DNA from: Sepioteuthis lessoniana
Taxonomy: Eukaryota; Mollusca; Cephalopoda; Myopsida; Loliginidae
Direction of reading: 5' to 3'
NCBI GenBank assembly: GCA_963585895.1
Contig: OY757904.1
Location: forward strand, 155,029,919-155,093,918
DNA: 64,000 nt
In this document: piece after piece, positions 42,213 through 52,480 of the stretch
Layout: each line of letters begins with the position of its first letter
Numbering within the stretch: the first letter of the stretch is position 1
Program-made: the position numbers and the translations under genes
Notes under the pieces: generated by a model
The model's input: only the letters and a program-made list of their open reading frames with translations
What the model was told of the DNA's origin: nothing
Database searches by the model: none

Positions 42213-42551
42213 AATTTATCAAGCTTAAAAAGTCGACTTGTACACCACTATACATGGTATACAGAAGTATACATTGTATTTACTAATGGCTAGCTGAATG
42301 TAAGTTACAAAAGTGGAGAACAATACATAACACACTCATTTTTAATAAGCAGCAAAACTAATTTGCTCTACGGTAGAATTTACGGTAAAACACCATTTCT
42401 CGATAGTTTCCCTTAGTTAAGGAGCGATGAACTTGTTTTGTACTTAAAAGAGAAACCATTTCAGTATATCAGAATACCGTAAGAAATATAATGTACATAT
42501 GTCAGGCTATGCAATGTTTGGGAAATTTTATAGCTCTATAAAAGATATAGA

Positions 42552-42785
42552 ATTGGTTTGCTTTAGTTTCTTGGTTTAATGGCATATCAACCTCCTTGCT
42601 TATTTAATGCCATTCTTATAGAAGAACAGTTATTGCACTATTTAACCGATAACTAGGGATAAAGGGGATCATGCCTTTTCCTTGGGAATTAGTCAAAAAG
42701 TGAATCTAATAGCAAGAATCGAGTTCGAACTCGCTTAATACGAAGATGCATTCAAGCACGTTAACCACAACACTTCAAAAGATAT
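42552..42785 (-). mobile_element. SINE-C, reverse
   Basis: GTTTCTTGGTTTAATGGCAT, CAACCTCCTTGCTTATTTAA, GCCTTTTCCTTGGGAATTAG, and head GAGTTCGAACTCGCTTAATA with GTTAACCACAACACTTC. Confidence 0.85.
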
Positions 42786-42879
42786 ATAAGTAGAACTATT
42801 ACTAGTAGACCCTTTGTAAAGCATAGATTCGAAAATTAATTCCATTAGTGAATGTGCTGCAAGTATAGTAACAAGCACA

Positions 42880-43050
42880 GGATGGAGTTGTTAGCCACAT
42901 ATCTACCTTGTTTTGAACTCAGAATTATCTTTTTCCAAGACTGGTTGCCAATCAAAGCTAAAGAACTTTTTCTGATCTGCCATTTATCGTGCACATAAAG
43001 TGAAGCCACGGAATAGGAAACGAATTCATATATTTCCTATGCAGATTATT
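42880..43050 (-). mobile_element. SINE-B fragment, degenerate, reverse
   Basis: TTTGAACTCAGAATTATCTT, CCAAGACTGGTTGCCAATCA, AAAGCTAAAGAACTTTTTCT and GAATTCATATATTTCCTATG follow the B body order. Confidence 0.6.
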
Positions 43051-43059
43051 GCGAATGGA

Positions 43060-43251
43060 CAAAAACGGCATCATGTCTTGGCATGACACTAAATTGCGTC
43101 CGGTGGTGAGGCTCTATTTCTAAAGTTCTAGGAAGAGTTACGTACCCCTCATTACTTCCAGGTCCACTTTGACTGGATTGGTAGAATTTGTTAGGGTCCT
43201 TTCTATGAGTCAAATATATCCATTTGAAAATTATTTGTATTAAATAGGATG
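43060..43251 (+). repeat. Family D head (left part of a split copy)
   Basis: ATGTCTTGGCATGACACTAA, GTGGTGAGGCTCTATTTC, CAGGTCCACTTTGACTGG, TATGAGTCAAATATATCC, then GAAAATTATTTGTATTAAAT. It is split here by a reverse SINE-C. Confidence 0.72.
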
Positions 43252-43478
43252 GTTTGATTCGGTTTCTTATTTTTAACAGCAGATCAATCTTCGTGAGATA
43301 TTTAATGCCAAAGCCATCTTGTAAAACAACAGCATTGTTACTATTTAACTCGTAGTTGACGGGTTTATATCTTTCTCGTGGGTATTATTTCGAGAGTGAG
43401 CGTTACAGCGTGACTGGAGTTCGAACTCGCTTTCTACGATGACACAGTCCTGCACGTGAGCCACAACGCCAGTTAATC
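43252..43478 (-). mobile_element. SINE-C inserted in family D
   Basis: GGTTTCTTATTTTTAACAGC, TTAATGCCAAAGCCATCTTG, TTCTCGTGGGTATTATTTCG, and head GGAGTTCGAACTCGCTTTCT with GTGAGCCACAACGCC. Confidence 0.82.
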
Positions 43479-43479
43479 C

Positions 43480-43790
43480 ATCATATTAATTGGAATACTC
43501 GATACTATGTAACTTGTAACTTATATGAGTTAAGAATAGTTATAAGATGTTAGAATTGTTTACTAAGGATTATTATTACTTACTTGAAACCACATAACTA
43601 TGTGCAAACAAATAATCATTATTTAATCGAAATAGATACTTGAAACTAAGTAATTTTTTAATAAAGTATTATTTTAAATAGGAATACTTGAAATCATACA
43701 CTTTTGTGTGAATTGTTGGCATTTGATAGGAATACTACGCAACCAAATAATTATGATCAACATTTTAGAAAGTGAAATTTAAGAAAAAAA
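43480..43790 (+). repeat. Family D type-2 body (right part of the split copy)
   Basis: Units TTGAAACCACATAACTATGT, GCAAACAAATAATCATTATT, ACTTGAAATCATACACTTTT. It runs into AAATGCAATGGAAAATTAAA, similar to text at 55770. Confidence 0.7.
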
Positions 43791-43884
43791 ATGCAATGGA
43801 AAATTAAAATTGTAATCAATGTGATAGATGGATTGTGACACATTTATTTTTTGCCAAGAATCGCGTTCAGTTGATGTTGATATT

Positions 43885-44060
43885 TATATTTTTTGTGTAG
43901 TTTTTTCTTAGGTTCTTTTTTGTACGCAGTCCTATCAAATCGAAATAATTCTAGATCTTTTTGATCAACAAATGGGGCACTCCGGTTCAAAGTGGACCTG
44001 GAAGTAATGGCAATGAAGTAGTATTCCCCAGATCTTCAATCAAATTTCGGTATCAACTAA
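43885..44060 (-). repeat. Family D fragment, reverse
   Basis: GTAGTTTTTTCTTAGGTTC and TACGCAGTCCTATCAAAT (type-2 unit), then CACTCCGGTTCAAAGTGGAC and GGAAGTAATGGCAATGAAGT (head). Confidence 0.65.
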
Positions 44061-44194
44061 TTCATAAGGATATTAATATGCCGTTAAGCAAGTTAATAAA
44101 CTATATCAGCAGGGATTTGAACTCAGAGGGGCAATTCCATTTTCCGTGACGTTAATCGTTTGGTCATTCTCTTTTTTCAGCTCACCTCTCTGTA

Positions 44195-44690
44195 ACAGAC
44201 CAACCGTAAAACATAGAGGAGGTACGGTTATGGTGTGAAGGGCTTTCGCCAATTGCAAAGTGGGGGATTTACTTTTGGTAAAGGGCAAATAGAAGCAGAA
44301 TGCTTATCACAGCGTATTGTAGCATCAGCTGGAACGCAGCTTATGAATCAAGATTTTGTACTCACGAAAAATAATGACCAAAGAATACAAGTAAACTCTG
44401 CCAGAGGTACATTAAAAGCAAAGAGGAACAGTACATCCTTCTACTTAGCAGGAGCAATCAGCGGACTTAAATCCCATTGAACTGGTGTAGGATGAACTTG
44501 ACTGAAAAGTCAGAGTTAAATAACCCAAAAATGCGGCTTACCTCTGGCAACTCTTGAAGAAAAGCTGGGTAGTACTATCTTCAGTCTTCCTCCAGTCTTT
44601 TGGTGAAGAGAATGCCGAGAATCTGTAAAGCATTGAGAGCAGTCAAAGAGTTGTTTTTTTGATGAATCAAAAGTTTAAGAACTTTTTTTT
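44195..44690 (+). pseudogene. Tc1-like transposase, C-terminal pseudogene
   Basis: Translation runs VKHRGGTVMV, stop, RAFANCKVGDLLLVKGQIEA, NQDFVLTKNNDQRIQVNSAR and NSTSFYLAGAI. After a frameshift it continues ADLNPIELV, stop, DELD, then NAAYLWQLLKKSWVVLSSVF and a MNQKFK end. Tc1-family enzymes have VKHGGGSIMVWG, a QDNDPKHT-type catalytic block (here degraded to KNNDQRI, Asp lost) and SPDLNPIE-x-x-WDEL. The N-terminal half with the DNA-binding domain is missing. Termini were not found. Confidence 0.8.
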
Positions 44691-44761
44691 TTGGTATAAT
44701 TTGTATTCATTGTGGCTCAGGAAGACTTGTATTTAGTATAAAAGATTATATCATAAAAGGG

Positions 44762-44998
44762 TGTGTCCTCGTGGTGTAATGGTTAAAGCAACCGATTGCG
44801 GAATCGTAGTAAGTGAGTTCGTACTCCAGTCGCGCTATTACGTTCACTTTCGGCCAAATACCCTTGGGAAAGGTATGAACCCCATTGTCCTCCCAGTTAT
44901 GATAGTACCACTACTGTTCTTCTTGGAGAATGGCTTTGGTATTAAATAACCCACAAAGGTTGATATGTTATTAAATAAAGAAACCAAACCTAAGCCAT
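44762..44998 (+). mobile_element. SINE-C, full length
   Basis: GTCCTCGTGGTGTAATGGTT (A box), GTGAGTTCGTACTCC (B box), GCGCTATTACGTTCACTTTC, CCCTTGGGAAAGGTATGAAC, tail ATTAAATAACCCACAAAGGT then TGATATGTTATTAAATAAAG plus AAACC. A reference copy for the family. Confidence 0.93.
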
Positions 44999-45109
44999 TG
45001 AAAATAACATTTTTAGGATGAGAAATAAAAAAATTGAGAGTTTTCAAATACTTTTGGCTGATTGTGTATATATGATTTTTCAGCAAATCGTTTTTAGATA
45101 ATAATTTTA

Positions 45110-45215
45110 AAATTATGTTGTTAGAGCTCATTTGTTTGCATACACTTAAATAGTTTTAAGTAATGCAATTAAACATCAGTATTTCTGTTTATCAAGTATT
45201 TCTGTAATATAATTG
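45110..45215 (-). repeat. Family D type-2 units, reverse
   Basis: CATTTGTTTGCATACACTTA and AATAGTTTTAAGTAATGC form one inverted unit with part of another. Confidence 0.55.
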
Positions 45216-45358
45216 CGGAAGGATTTTTTTATTATCATTTTTCGTTTTATATATCTTGCCTTTCGGTTTAGTTAGGCTGAGAACCTTTCGGCTTAGTGCA
45301 TGGGTTAATTAGTGCATGGGTTAGTTGAATGCAGGTGTTCACGCGTGTGCGGGGCGGA

Positions 45359-45849
45359 TGTGACAATCAGGGATTTCACAATAAAAACCCCAGATGGGAA
45401 ATAGAACCGGGGAGGTGTATGCTGTCAGGCCCGGAAGCACTGAGGATTTTGGGGATTTGAAAAAAAAAAGCAGTGAGCTGAGATTCCGACCTGGGCGAGG
45501 CCAGACGACTTTGTGCGCTACGGGCGCCGCACGTTGGTTGGGTGAGTTGAGGGTTGAGATTCGACGCTAGAAGAAGGAAGGCAATTTTCGGAGCTCGCCG
45601 AGGCAAGACCAGTTGTTTGCGGCGGGGCCGCACGTGGTGGAGGTCAGATGGAAAAGTCAGCATAGAAAGAAATTGTGTCTCTCTCTCCTCATGTCGAAAA
45701 ACCTTTAAACTCGAAAAGGTGAATAAAATTTTCCTACCTGAACCAATATCGTGTTTTTCGGATTCCTATATACTTATGAACATTTGTAAATGTTTTCCGT
45801 ATCTGTATGAATATGTCTATTTCACATACTCATATCTGGCTATGTAACA
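45359..45849 (+). mobile_element. Probable LTR (TG...CA, ~491 bp)
   Basis: It begins TGTGACAATCAGGG and ends CTATGTAACA. It is much GC-richer than its surroundings in its first 300 bases and contains an AATAAA signal at about 45722. Its last ~183 bp recur as a direct repeat at 46006-46189, as the 3' part of a second LTR would. The first bases match those of the solo LTR at 62137 (TGTGACAAT). No TSD was found. Frames over it on both strands are not genes. Confidence 0.55.
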
Positions 45850-45877
45850 GATCTACACCCGGGCAGTCGCCTTTGTA

Positions 45878-46003
45878 AAATACTCAGGATCATTCTTAAA
45901 ATGGACAAGGGAGGAACTCAGAGAAATGAATCTAAGGGCAAGAAAGTTGATGACTATGCACAAGGCTTTACATGCGAAAGATGAAATGTGCCGCGTGTTT
46001 GTA
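45878..46003 (+). pseudogene. RLE-type LINE fragment
   Basis: Open translation VKYSGSFLKWTREELREMNL and RARKLMTMHKALHAKDEMCR, then VFV and a stop. It matches the homologous block at 47643 (FLKWLREELKQMSQKTRKLM). It is cut at about 46003, where the LTR-derived repeat begins. Confidence 0.78.
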
Positions 46004-46005
46004 TG

Positions 46006-46189
46006 AAGAAATTGTGTCTCTCTCTCCTCATGTCAAAAAACCTTAAACTCATAAAGGTAAATAAAAAATTTCGCAACTGAACCAATTTCGTGTTTTTCGG
46101 ATTCCTATACGCGTATGAACATTTGTGAACGTTTTCTGTATCTGTATGAATATGACTATTTCACGTATCAGTATCTTGGCTACGTTACA
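46006..46189 (+). mobile_element. 3' part of a second LTR copy
   Basis: Direct repeat of 45667-45849: AAGAAATTGTGTCTCTCTCT, CTGAACCAATTTCGTGTTTT, TTCGGATTCCTATACGCG. It ends at CTACGTTACA. Roughly 85-90% identical by eye to the first copy, so the two have diverged. Confidence 0.65.
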
Positions 46190-46324
46190 TTTCTAATACA
46201 AACAATTCTGTATTAGCTTACGCTGATGTGAAAAACTCTAATGAGTAAATAATAATAATAATAATACCAAACCTGGTGATACTTACCCCCCCCCCCAAAA
46301 AAAAAAACCCCAAACCAACCAGCA
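46190..46324. repeat. (ATA)n and poly-C/poly-A low complexity
   Basis: ATAATAATAATAATA at 46248-46265, and a C run followed by an A run at 46287-46308. Confidence 0.85.
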
Positions 46325-46580
46325 GAATAATGGACTTTGCCGTCCCGGTGGACCACAGCGTGAAAATCAAAGAAAACGAAAACAGAGATAAGTACAGAGA
46401 CCTTGCCAGAGAACTGAAAAAAATCTATGGAACATGAAAGTGACGGTGACACCAATTATAAATAGTTCGCTTGGAACGATCCCCAAAGGCTTCATAAAGG
46501 GGCTTGAAGTGGTGGAAATCGGAGGACGAGTAGAGATCATCTTAATTACAGACGAACAAGAAAGCTTCTAGAAACCAGGC
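46325..46580 (+). pseudogene. RLE-type LINE, C-terminal fragment
   Basis: The frames FAVPVDHSVKIKENENRDKY, then DLARELKKIYGT and KVTVTPIINSSLGTIPKGFI, KGLEVVEIGGRVEII match the C-terminal domain seen at 18979 and 61000. The frame changes between the two blocks. The upstream RPDL-type motif is missing. Confidence 0.75.
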
Positions 46581-46607
46581 TATATAACAGGAATCTCATT
46601 AAAGGGA

Positions 46608-47620
46608 TCTTGCCCAGTCGGCTGGGGCTGTAGAATACACCGACTGCTTCTCTGCAGAGGGGTAAGACCCCCCCCCCCAACGAGTGTCCTGGATATGACA
46701 CTAAACAATCTGATGGTGAGGTTCCAGCAATGCTGAAGCTTTGGGGAATGCGAAGTACCCCTTCATTGCCATCGCTCCCAGGTCCACTCTGGCCCGGAGT
46801 GATAGCATCTGATAAGGGTCCTATCTATGGGTTAAATAGAACAAAACCGTGCTTCTTTCACTATACTGATTTTTGCATTTAAACTGCGTATTTATGCTAA
46901 ACTGAATTGTTTAAAATAGAACTGTTTTGACATTGAAACTGCGTACTAGTGCTGAACTGAATGGCTCGAAATAGAACTGTTTTTGACATCTAAACTATGC
47001 TGAACTGAATTATCTGAAATAAAACTGTCTGACATTTAAATCTGTATTGCCCAGTCAGCTGGGGCTGTTGAATACACTGACTGCACCTCGGCAGAGGGGT
47101 AAGACCCCCCCTAACGAGTGTCCTGGATATGACACTAAACAATCTGATGGTGAGGTTCCAGCAGAGCTGGAGCTTTGGGGAATGCGGAGTACCCCTTCAT
47201 TGCCATCGCTCCCAGGTCCACTCTGGCCCGGAGTGGTAGCACCTGAAGGGCCCTATCTATGGGTTAAATTGAACTAACAGCATACTTATTCTAAAATGAA
47301 TTGAGTAAACTGAATAGCTTGAAATAGAAACGTTTTTGACAATTAAACCGTACTTACACTTAAACTACGTGCTCATGCTTAACTGAATTATTTGAAATAG
47401 AACAGTTTTTTGACATTAAAACTGTATTTACACTTAACTGAATTATTGCATATAACTGCTTGAATAGTTTGAAATGGAAAAGTTTTTGACAATTAAACTG
47501 TATACTTATGCTAAACTGAACTGTTTTCAATAGAACAGTTTATTTACATAAAAATGGATTTAGCGTTAAATAACCTACAAAGGTTGATATGCCATAAAAC
47601 CAAACAAACAAAACCATTAA
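46608..47620 (+). repeat. Two family D copies in tandem (best heads)
   Basis: Heads start at 46614 and 47047 (TTGCCCAGTCGGCTGGGGCT; TTGCCCAGTCAGCTGGGGCT) with TCTGATGGTGAGGTTCCAGC, the 'aggtccactctggcccgg' block and a CTATCTATGGGTTAAAT end. Each is followed by type-1 units (ACTTATGCTAAACTGAA / AATAGAACTGTTTTTGACA). The tail of the second is GCGTTAAATAACCTACAAAG, GTTGATATGCCATAAAACC and (AAAC)n, ending near 47610. The 76-codon plus frame in the second head is not a gene. Confidence 0.9.
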
Positions 47621-47642
47621 AGGGATCGACACCTGGTTGTTC

Positions 47643-47973
47643 CCCTTGTTAGATATACAGCATCATTTTTGAAATGGCTTAGGGAAGAACTTAAACAAAT
47701 GTCCCAGAAGACAAGAAAGCTGATGATGATGCACAAGGCTTTACACATGAGAGATGCCATAGACTGACTATATGTGTCAAGAAAAGAAGGAAGAAGAGGA
47801 CTCGCCAGCATTGAAGATGGCGTAGATGTATCAATACGAGGATCCGAAGACTTCACGACAAAGAGCAAAGAAAGACAAATCACAGCGGTCAGTAACAATA
47901 CCAACAATACAAGGATAAACAGAAAGAGAATAATTAGGAGAAAGAAATGGGAAGAAAAAGGACTAATGGCTAT

Positions 47974-48007
<34 letters not shown>

Positions 48008-48030
48008 GGGGGTGGGGGTAAATGAACTCA
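47643..48030 (+). pseudogene. RLE-type LINE fragment (post-RT region)
   Basis: Open translation RYTASFLKWLREELKQMSQK, TRKLMMMHKALHMRDAID, a stop, LYVSRKEGRRGLASIEDGVD, SIRGSEDFTTKSKERQITAV, NNTNNTRINRKRIIRRKKWE, then a (GA)n run at 47980-48004. This is the region between the RT and the C-terminal endonuclease in this family. One stop is visible, so it is less decayed than other copies. It is truncated at both ends. Confidence 0.78.
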
Positions 48031-48039
48031 CAGAGATAA

Positions 48040-48990
48040 CTAAGAATGAAAAAAACAAAGAAAGAAAAGTATTCTTATCGAAATAGCTAGCAAGTGCTTA
48101 CAAAGAAAAAAGAGAGGAAGAAAGAGAGACAGAGAGAAAAAACAAAGAGTGAAAGTGTCTAATAAACAAAAAATTGAAGTAAAAGAAATAATAGCGTTTT
48201 CATTGAATAAGAAAGAAAGAAAGAAAGAAAGAAAGAAAAAAAGAAAGAAAGTACGAAATGTATTAACAAATATCGAGATTGTAGCTGTACTTACCAAAAA
48301 AAGGAACAATGAATGTTATGTTTTTTACTTAACATTTGATGCACAAATTGCAAAAAGAAGGAGAAAACAAAAACCATGAAAGCACGAAAAAAAGGGTAGA
48401 AAAAGCACGAAAATAAGGGTAGAAAAAGCGCTATGAAGAAAGAAAGAAAGAAAGGTGCTTTTTCAGATAAAGGGAACTAAAAAAAATCCTTCCTAATATG
48501 GTAAATGAATAATAGAATGACTTTGCAGGAAAGAGAGGAAAATAATTTTAGAGAAAAGAAAAGAAAAGTAAAGAAAGAAAGAAATTAAAAATAAGTGAAA
48601 GAGAAAGAAAAGTTTATTCATGTAAAAGAAAGAACAGAACAATTATGCCTTCACAAAAGGGAAAGAAAGAAGGAAATAATGAATGAATGAAAATACCTTC
48701 AAAGAAAGGGAGAAAGAAAAAAGAAAGAAGAAAAATCTTTCGTAGAAAAGGAAAGAAAGAAGCAGTAAAGAAAGAAAAAAGAGAGGAAGAAAGAAAAAAG
48801 AAAGAAAAGAAAAATAGAATGTACCGAGATTTAGAAAATGAAGAAGAAATAAAAGCGTTGTTTAAAAAAATAACTTTCTGTTATGGCTTATTTAGTGAAA
48901 TATGCGGTAAAAATATGTTGAAAGAATTAAAAAAAAAATGAAGTAAAAAAAACAAAACAAGAAAAAAAGAAAACAAGAAAAGAAGCAAGA
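48040..48990. repeat. Purine-rich (GAAA)n-like tract, ~900 bp
   Basis: The plus strand is dominated by A and G, with repeated AAAGAAAG, GAAAGAAAGAAA and AAAGAGAGG. Lysine-rich frames on the plus strand and Phe/Leu-rich frames on the minus strand are composition artefacts. Confidence 0.9.
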
Positions 48991-49340
48991 AAAAAAAAGG
49001 AGGAAAACGGAGAGTCTGATTGATTACGCATTACAACTTTTTTAAAAACGTGTTTTGAGGATTGAATCTCTCATAAAACAAATCCTAGATAATCTTCGAG
49101 GTAGATTTACGATAATCCTATGTGATCAATTGGAATGAAACTGGATCTAAACCGTCATTCGCTTTACTGACACACAGCCTTAAGCCATCTGGCTATAAAT
49201 ATTTTCAAATTTTTATCCCCTTAGTTCAAGATCATGTGGAAATAACACATCAACTCACACATTTTTCTGAATCAGCATATGAAGTTACAATTTTTTGGAC
49301 GATATATTTTATCAACTTGATTGCTGAAATTTAATATGGG
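48991..49340. other. Unassigned stretch
   Basis: A 70-codon plus frame (49122-49334) has no domain I recognise. No repeat is identified. Confidence 0.45.
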
Positions 49341-49344
49341 GTGG

Positions 49345-49580
49345 CTGCTTGGTTTCTTTGCTTATTGATATATTTACCTTTGTCGGTTATTGAATGCCAC
49401 AGCCATCCTTGTTGAAGAAAAGTACTGATACTACTTAAAACTCTACTTTGGGGGATAAGAAGGTTCTTACCTTATCCAAGTCTATTAGTCCGAAAATGAA
49501 CGTATTAGCCCAAATGGAGTTCGAACTCAGTCACTCTGATGTCGCAGTCCAGCACGTTAGCCACTACATCACGGGGACTC
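49345..49580 (-). mobile_element. SINE-C, reverse
   Basis: TTGGTTTCTTTGCTTATTGA, CCTTTGTCGGTTATTGAATG, CCTTATCCAAGTCTATTAGT, and head GGAGTTCGAACTCAGTCACT with TAGCCACTACATCACGGGG. 49590-49700 is unassigned. Confidence 0.85.
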
Positions 49581-49699
49581 ACCTCTAAATTAGATGGTCT
49601 AAGTCTTAATCGAGCCAATGACATTCTTGAAAACTAGTACAAACAGCGACTAAATGCTGGGGTCATCTCAAAGACGGTAAAGCTTTTCGCGATTTTCTA

Positions 49700-50420
49700 A
49701 AAATACGCATTAAGGAGAAGGAAAACTTTGGTGTAGATGGGTTGATTTCAATGGCATATCAGCCGGTTCTGGATTTTTTATGACTAGAAGTTAGGAAATC
49801 GCGTTCATTGTATGTCCATATTTACATTTTTTTGTCCTTGTTGCTTAAGAATTTTTTGCACACGGTCCAATCGAATACGAAATAATCCATATATATTTTC
49901 CTACCCCTCCGTTCCAGCAGGATACGACACAAGGTTAGTTTTTAAGCAGAGTCGACTAGGTTTAAATTCAGAGTTTTCCTTCTCCCAGGCCGGTTGCCGT
50001 ACCAAAATTAAAGATCCGAGTCTGCTTCAATATTTTCCCATAGCTGGAGGGAGAACATTTGGATTCATAACTTTCTCAAGGGTATTAGCGAAGTGCAAAC
50101 AGTCTCGCCCGAGATTTGAACTCGTTTTGCCGTATAAGTTGCCCCCGACAGTATACATTACACCACGAATGCCTCCTGATTTCAAATAATTTTTACATAT
50201 ATCTATTTTACTAATTTATGGGATCTGAACTGGTACTAACATCTCGGGTCAAAGTGGACCTGAGGGTAATGGCTTTGAAGGTGTACTTATTACTAGAAAA
50301 AGGGAGCCTTCCCATCAGATGCAGTTTAGTGTCATACCCACGCACCACTTCACTTTGCTTCTTTATCCTCTTCAGGGGATACAGTCAGCATATTCTAAAC
50401 TGCATCAATAGGACATCGAG
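49700..50420 (-). repeat. Family D copy, reverse, split by a SINE-B
   Basis: The inverted tail (GGTTGATTTCAATGGCATAT) and type-2 unit lie before 49890. Inverted type-2 text resumes at 50175, then the inverted head: GTACTAACATCTCGGGTCAA, GTGGACCTGAGGGTAATGG, TTTAGTGTCATACCCACG. The SINE at 49895-50170 is therefore younger. Confidence 0.75.
49895..50170 (-). mobile_element. SINE-B, reverse, inside family D
   Basis: CCTACCCCTCCGTTCCAGCA, TTAAATTCAGAGTTTTCCTT, TTTTCCCATAGCTGGAGGGA, AGTGCAAACAGTCTCGCCCG, and head GATTTGAACTCGTTTTGCCG with CATTACACCACGAATGCC. Confidence 0.88.
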
Positions 50421-50860
50421 GATTCTTGAGTCATTTAGATTGATATTGAAAACTTATTCATTTTTGGTGGATATATACAGTATTGTACATAGATAAGTAC
50501 ACTCCTATCTTTTTTAAAAGTAAGAATTTAATTTTCTTCACAACCAAAAATACCGACACTCAAGATCAAATAATCCGAGTGGAAAAACACTCATTCCAGT
50601 GACTGTTTATCCAAATCTGGAGATGTCATTGTCATGAAGACCACAAACAATCGTGAATATAAAAAATAAATGTAGCCTCTTTATAAAAAATTTTTTTCCA
50701 TGTTCGAATTGCCGCATATTTATATTTCTGTTTAAATAGTTTCAGTAAAACTGAGTTTTTGTAACAAATAATACCTAAAAATATCCGTTTTGATTGTATA
50801 ATGATTATATATATCTTGTCCCCGTGTCATACACAGGATGAGACACAATGTCAATTTGAA
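50421..50860. other. Unassigned AT-rich stretch
   Basis: No feature recognised. Confidence 0.5.
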
Positions 50861-50864
50861 TCAA

Positions 50865-51520
50865 ATTGATTAATTTGTACCTGTCTCCGGTTATTTTATA
50901 TAAAAAGGTTCGTGAATCGTGTCCATATTTACATTTTTGTGAAGTTGTGTCTAATGAGTATTTTTGGCACATGGTTCTATCGAATACAAGTACATCTTAA
51001 ATGGAATTGCGCGTGGTGTAATGGTTATCGTCGTAGGAAATAGACACAAGTTCTAATCCTGGACGAGGCTGCTTGCATTTCACAAATCACTAAATCCCTT
51101 TGAGAAAGGTATAAATTAAATTATTCTTCCTCTACCAATGGAAAAATTGTAGGGAAAACTAAGTTCTTTAGTCTTGGCTAGGCGACCAGTCTAGTAGAAC
51201 GAAAACTCTGAATTCAAACTTGTTAAACTTCGCTTAAAAATTGACCTTGTGTTACATCCTTCTTGTGCGGACGGCTTGGTAAATACAAGCAAGTAATTTT
51301 TAAACACATCTTTTTAACATATGGAGGGGACCTTAACAGATATTACCACTCCAGATCTGAATGAACCTGGGATTGATAGCAATGCAGGGGTACTCCGTAC
51401 TCTCCAGACCTGTATAGACCAGGGAGTAATAGTAATTGAGGGGTACTCCGTACTCCCCAGATATCCAGATCTAGAAGCTTATCATGATATGCAATTTATT
51501 GTCATACCCAGGAGAGAGAT
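50865..51520 (-). repeat. Family D copy, reverse, split by a SINE-B
   Basis: Inverted tail and unit (GTACCTGTCTCCGGTTATTT, TCGTGTCCATATTTACATTT) lie before the SINE. After it is the inverted head (CACTCCAGATCTGAATGAAC, CCAGGAGAGAGATCTG side at 51520), with a local duplication of GGGGTACTCCGTACTC at 51388-51403 and 51440-51455. Confidence 0.72.
50991..51292 (+). mobile_element. SINE-B, full length, inside family D
   Basis: GCGTGGTGTAATGGTTATCG (A box), AGTTCTAATCCTGG (B box), TTGCATTTCACAAATCACTA, CTGAATTCAAACTTGTTAAA, GACGGCTTGGTAAATAC. AATACAAG at 50983-50990 and 51282-51289 could be a TSD, but the right copy overlaps the element's own AT-rich end. Confidence 0.85.
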
Positions 51521-51534
51521 CTGAAGCAAAGTAC

Positions 51535-51700
51535 CAATCCAAGGCTAAAGAATGCTGTCAGCCCTGCTATTTACCAATATCTTGGAGAAGAAATAGAGGC
51601 ATTTGCGCAAAGTAAAACGCTTACTCGTCCAAGATTAGAACTCGGGTCGCAAATTCCATTCGTAAAAACGATAACCGTTACCCTACGAGTGCCTCATGGT
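51535..51700 (-). mobile_element. SINE-B, 3'-truncated, reverse
   Basis: CTATTTACCAATATCTTGGA, AAAGTAAAACGCTTACTCGT, head GATTAGAACTCGGGTCGC with GATAACCGTTACCCTACGAG. Confidence 0.7.
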
Positions 51701-51849
51701 CGTATATTTTGCCATTGAAAATAATCTTATCATTTCAGTTTTGAAGATAATTGTCTTTTATAAAAATGAATTTCATGGGATTTTCTTAATAGTGAGGGGT
51801 CATTCTTAGTACTGCAATTTACCAAAGAATCCCTCACAAAATAAAACGT

Positions 51850-52480
51850 TCCGTCAACTGGGCTTGGATTATGCTTGCTGTATCTCCTGCAAAGGGATAA
51901 CACCCCACTCACCAAAAGCGTCTTCCAAGTTTTACTCTTAACAGCATCAGGTATTGAGGCTTCAGTTGTGGAACTTTGAGGGGTGGAGAGTACTCCTTCA
52001 TTGCAATTACTCCCAGGTCCACTCTAACCCAGAATGATAGTATTTGTTAGGATCTTATCTACGGGTTAAATAGGTCTGTTTAAGAATTATTTGTATTTGA
52101 GAGGAGCGTGTGCAAAAACAATCTTAAGAATCGATAACAAAATTTATCGGGGGAGTTTCTGTGGCGTAAGGAAAACGTGTTGAACTATGGCCTCAAAGTG
52201 AGTTCGAACCTCAGACGCGTTCATTTCAGACTAATGCTCTTACGAAAGGTATACCCGCCTCATCCTCTCAGTTATTGGTTTAATAGTATCACTACTTTTC
52301 TTTTACAAAAATGGCTATGGGATTTGGTAACCCACGAAGGTTAATATGCCATTAAACAAAGAAACCAAAACCAAACCAAAAAATATGCAAAGATGAGCAT
52401 ACAATGATCTTTTAAGCATAAAATAAGCCAAGATAGCTTGACTCGCTTTGATAATCAATCAATTATTCAATCAGATCAGT
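51850..52480 (+). repeat. Family D copy split by a SINE-C
   Basis: The head, CCGTCAACTGGGCTTGGATT, CAGGTCCACTCTAACCCAGA, then AGAATTATTTGTATTTGAGA lies at 51850-52145. After the SINE-C, TAAAATAAGCCAAGATAGCT, TGACTCGCTTTGATAATCAA and CAATTATTCAATC resemble the type-2 tail to about 52480. Confidence 0.68.
52148..52380 (+). mobile_element. SINE-C, full length, inside family D
   Basis: GTTTCTGTGGCGTAAGGAAA (A box, diverged), GTGAGTTCGAACCTC (B box), CTCTTACGAAAGGTATACCC, tail TTTGGTAACCCACGAAGGTT, AATATGCCATTAAACAAAG. Confidence 0.85.

Noticed and set aside
45376..45847. 95- and 97-codon ORFs on opposite strands in a GC-rich patch
   Set aside because: They overlap a probable LTR and extend into its repeated part. 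No domain seen.
47047..47277. 76-codon ORF starting MPSQLGLLNTL
   Set aside because: It is the family D head in frame by chance. Other copies of the head (2539, 7380, 46614) have the frame broken.
48149..48941. Lysine-rich ORFs (76 and 84 codons) suggesting a nuclear protein
   Set aside because: They follow only from the A/G-rich simple repeat.
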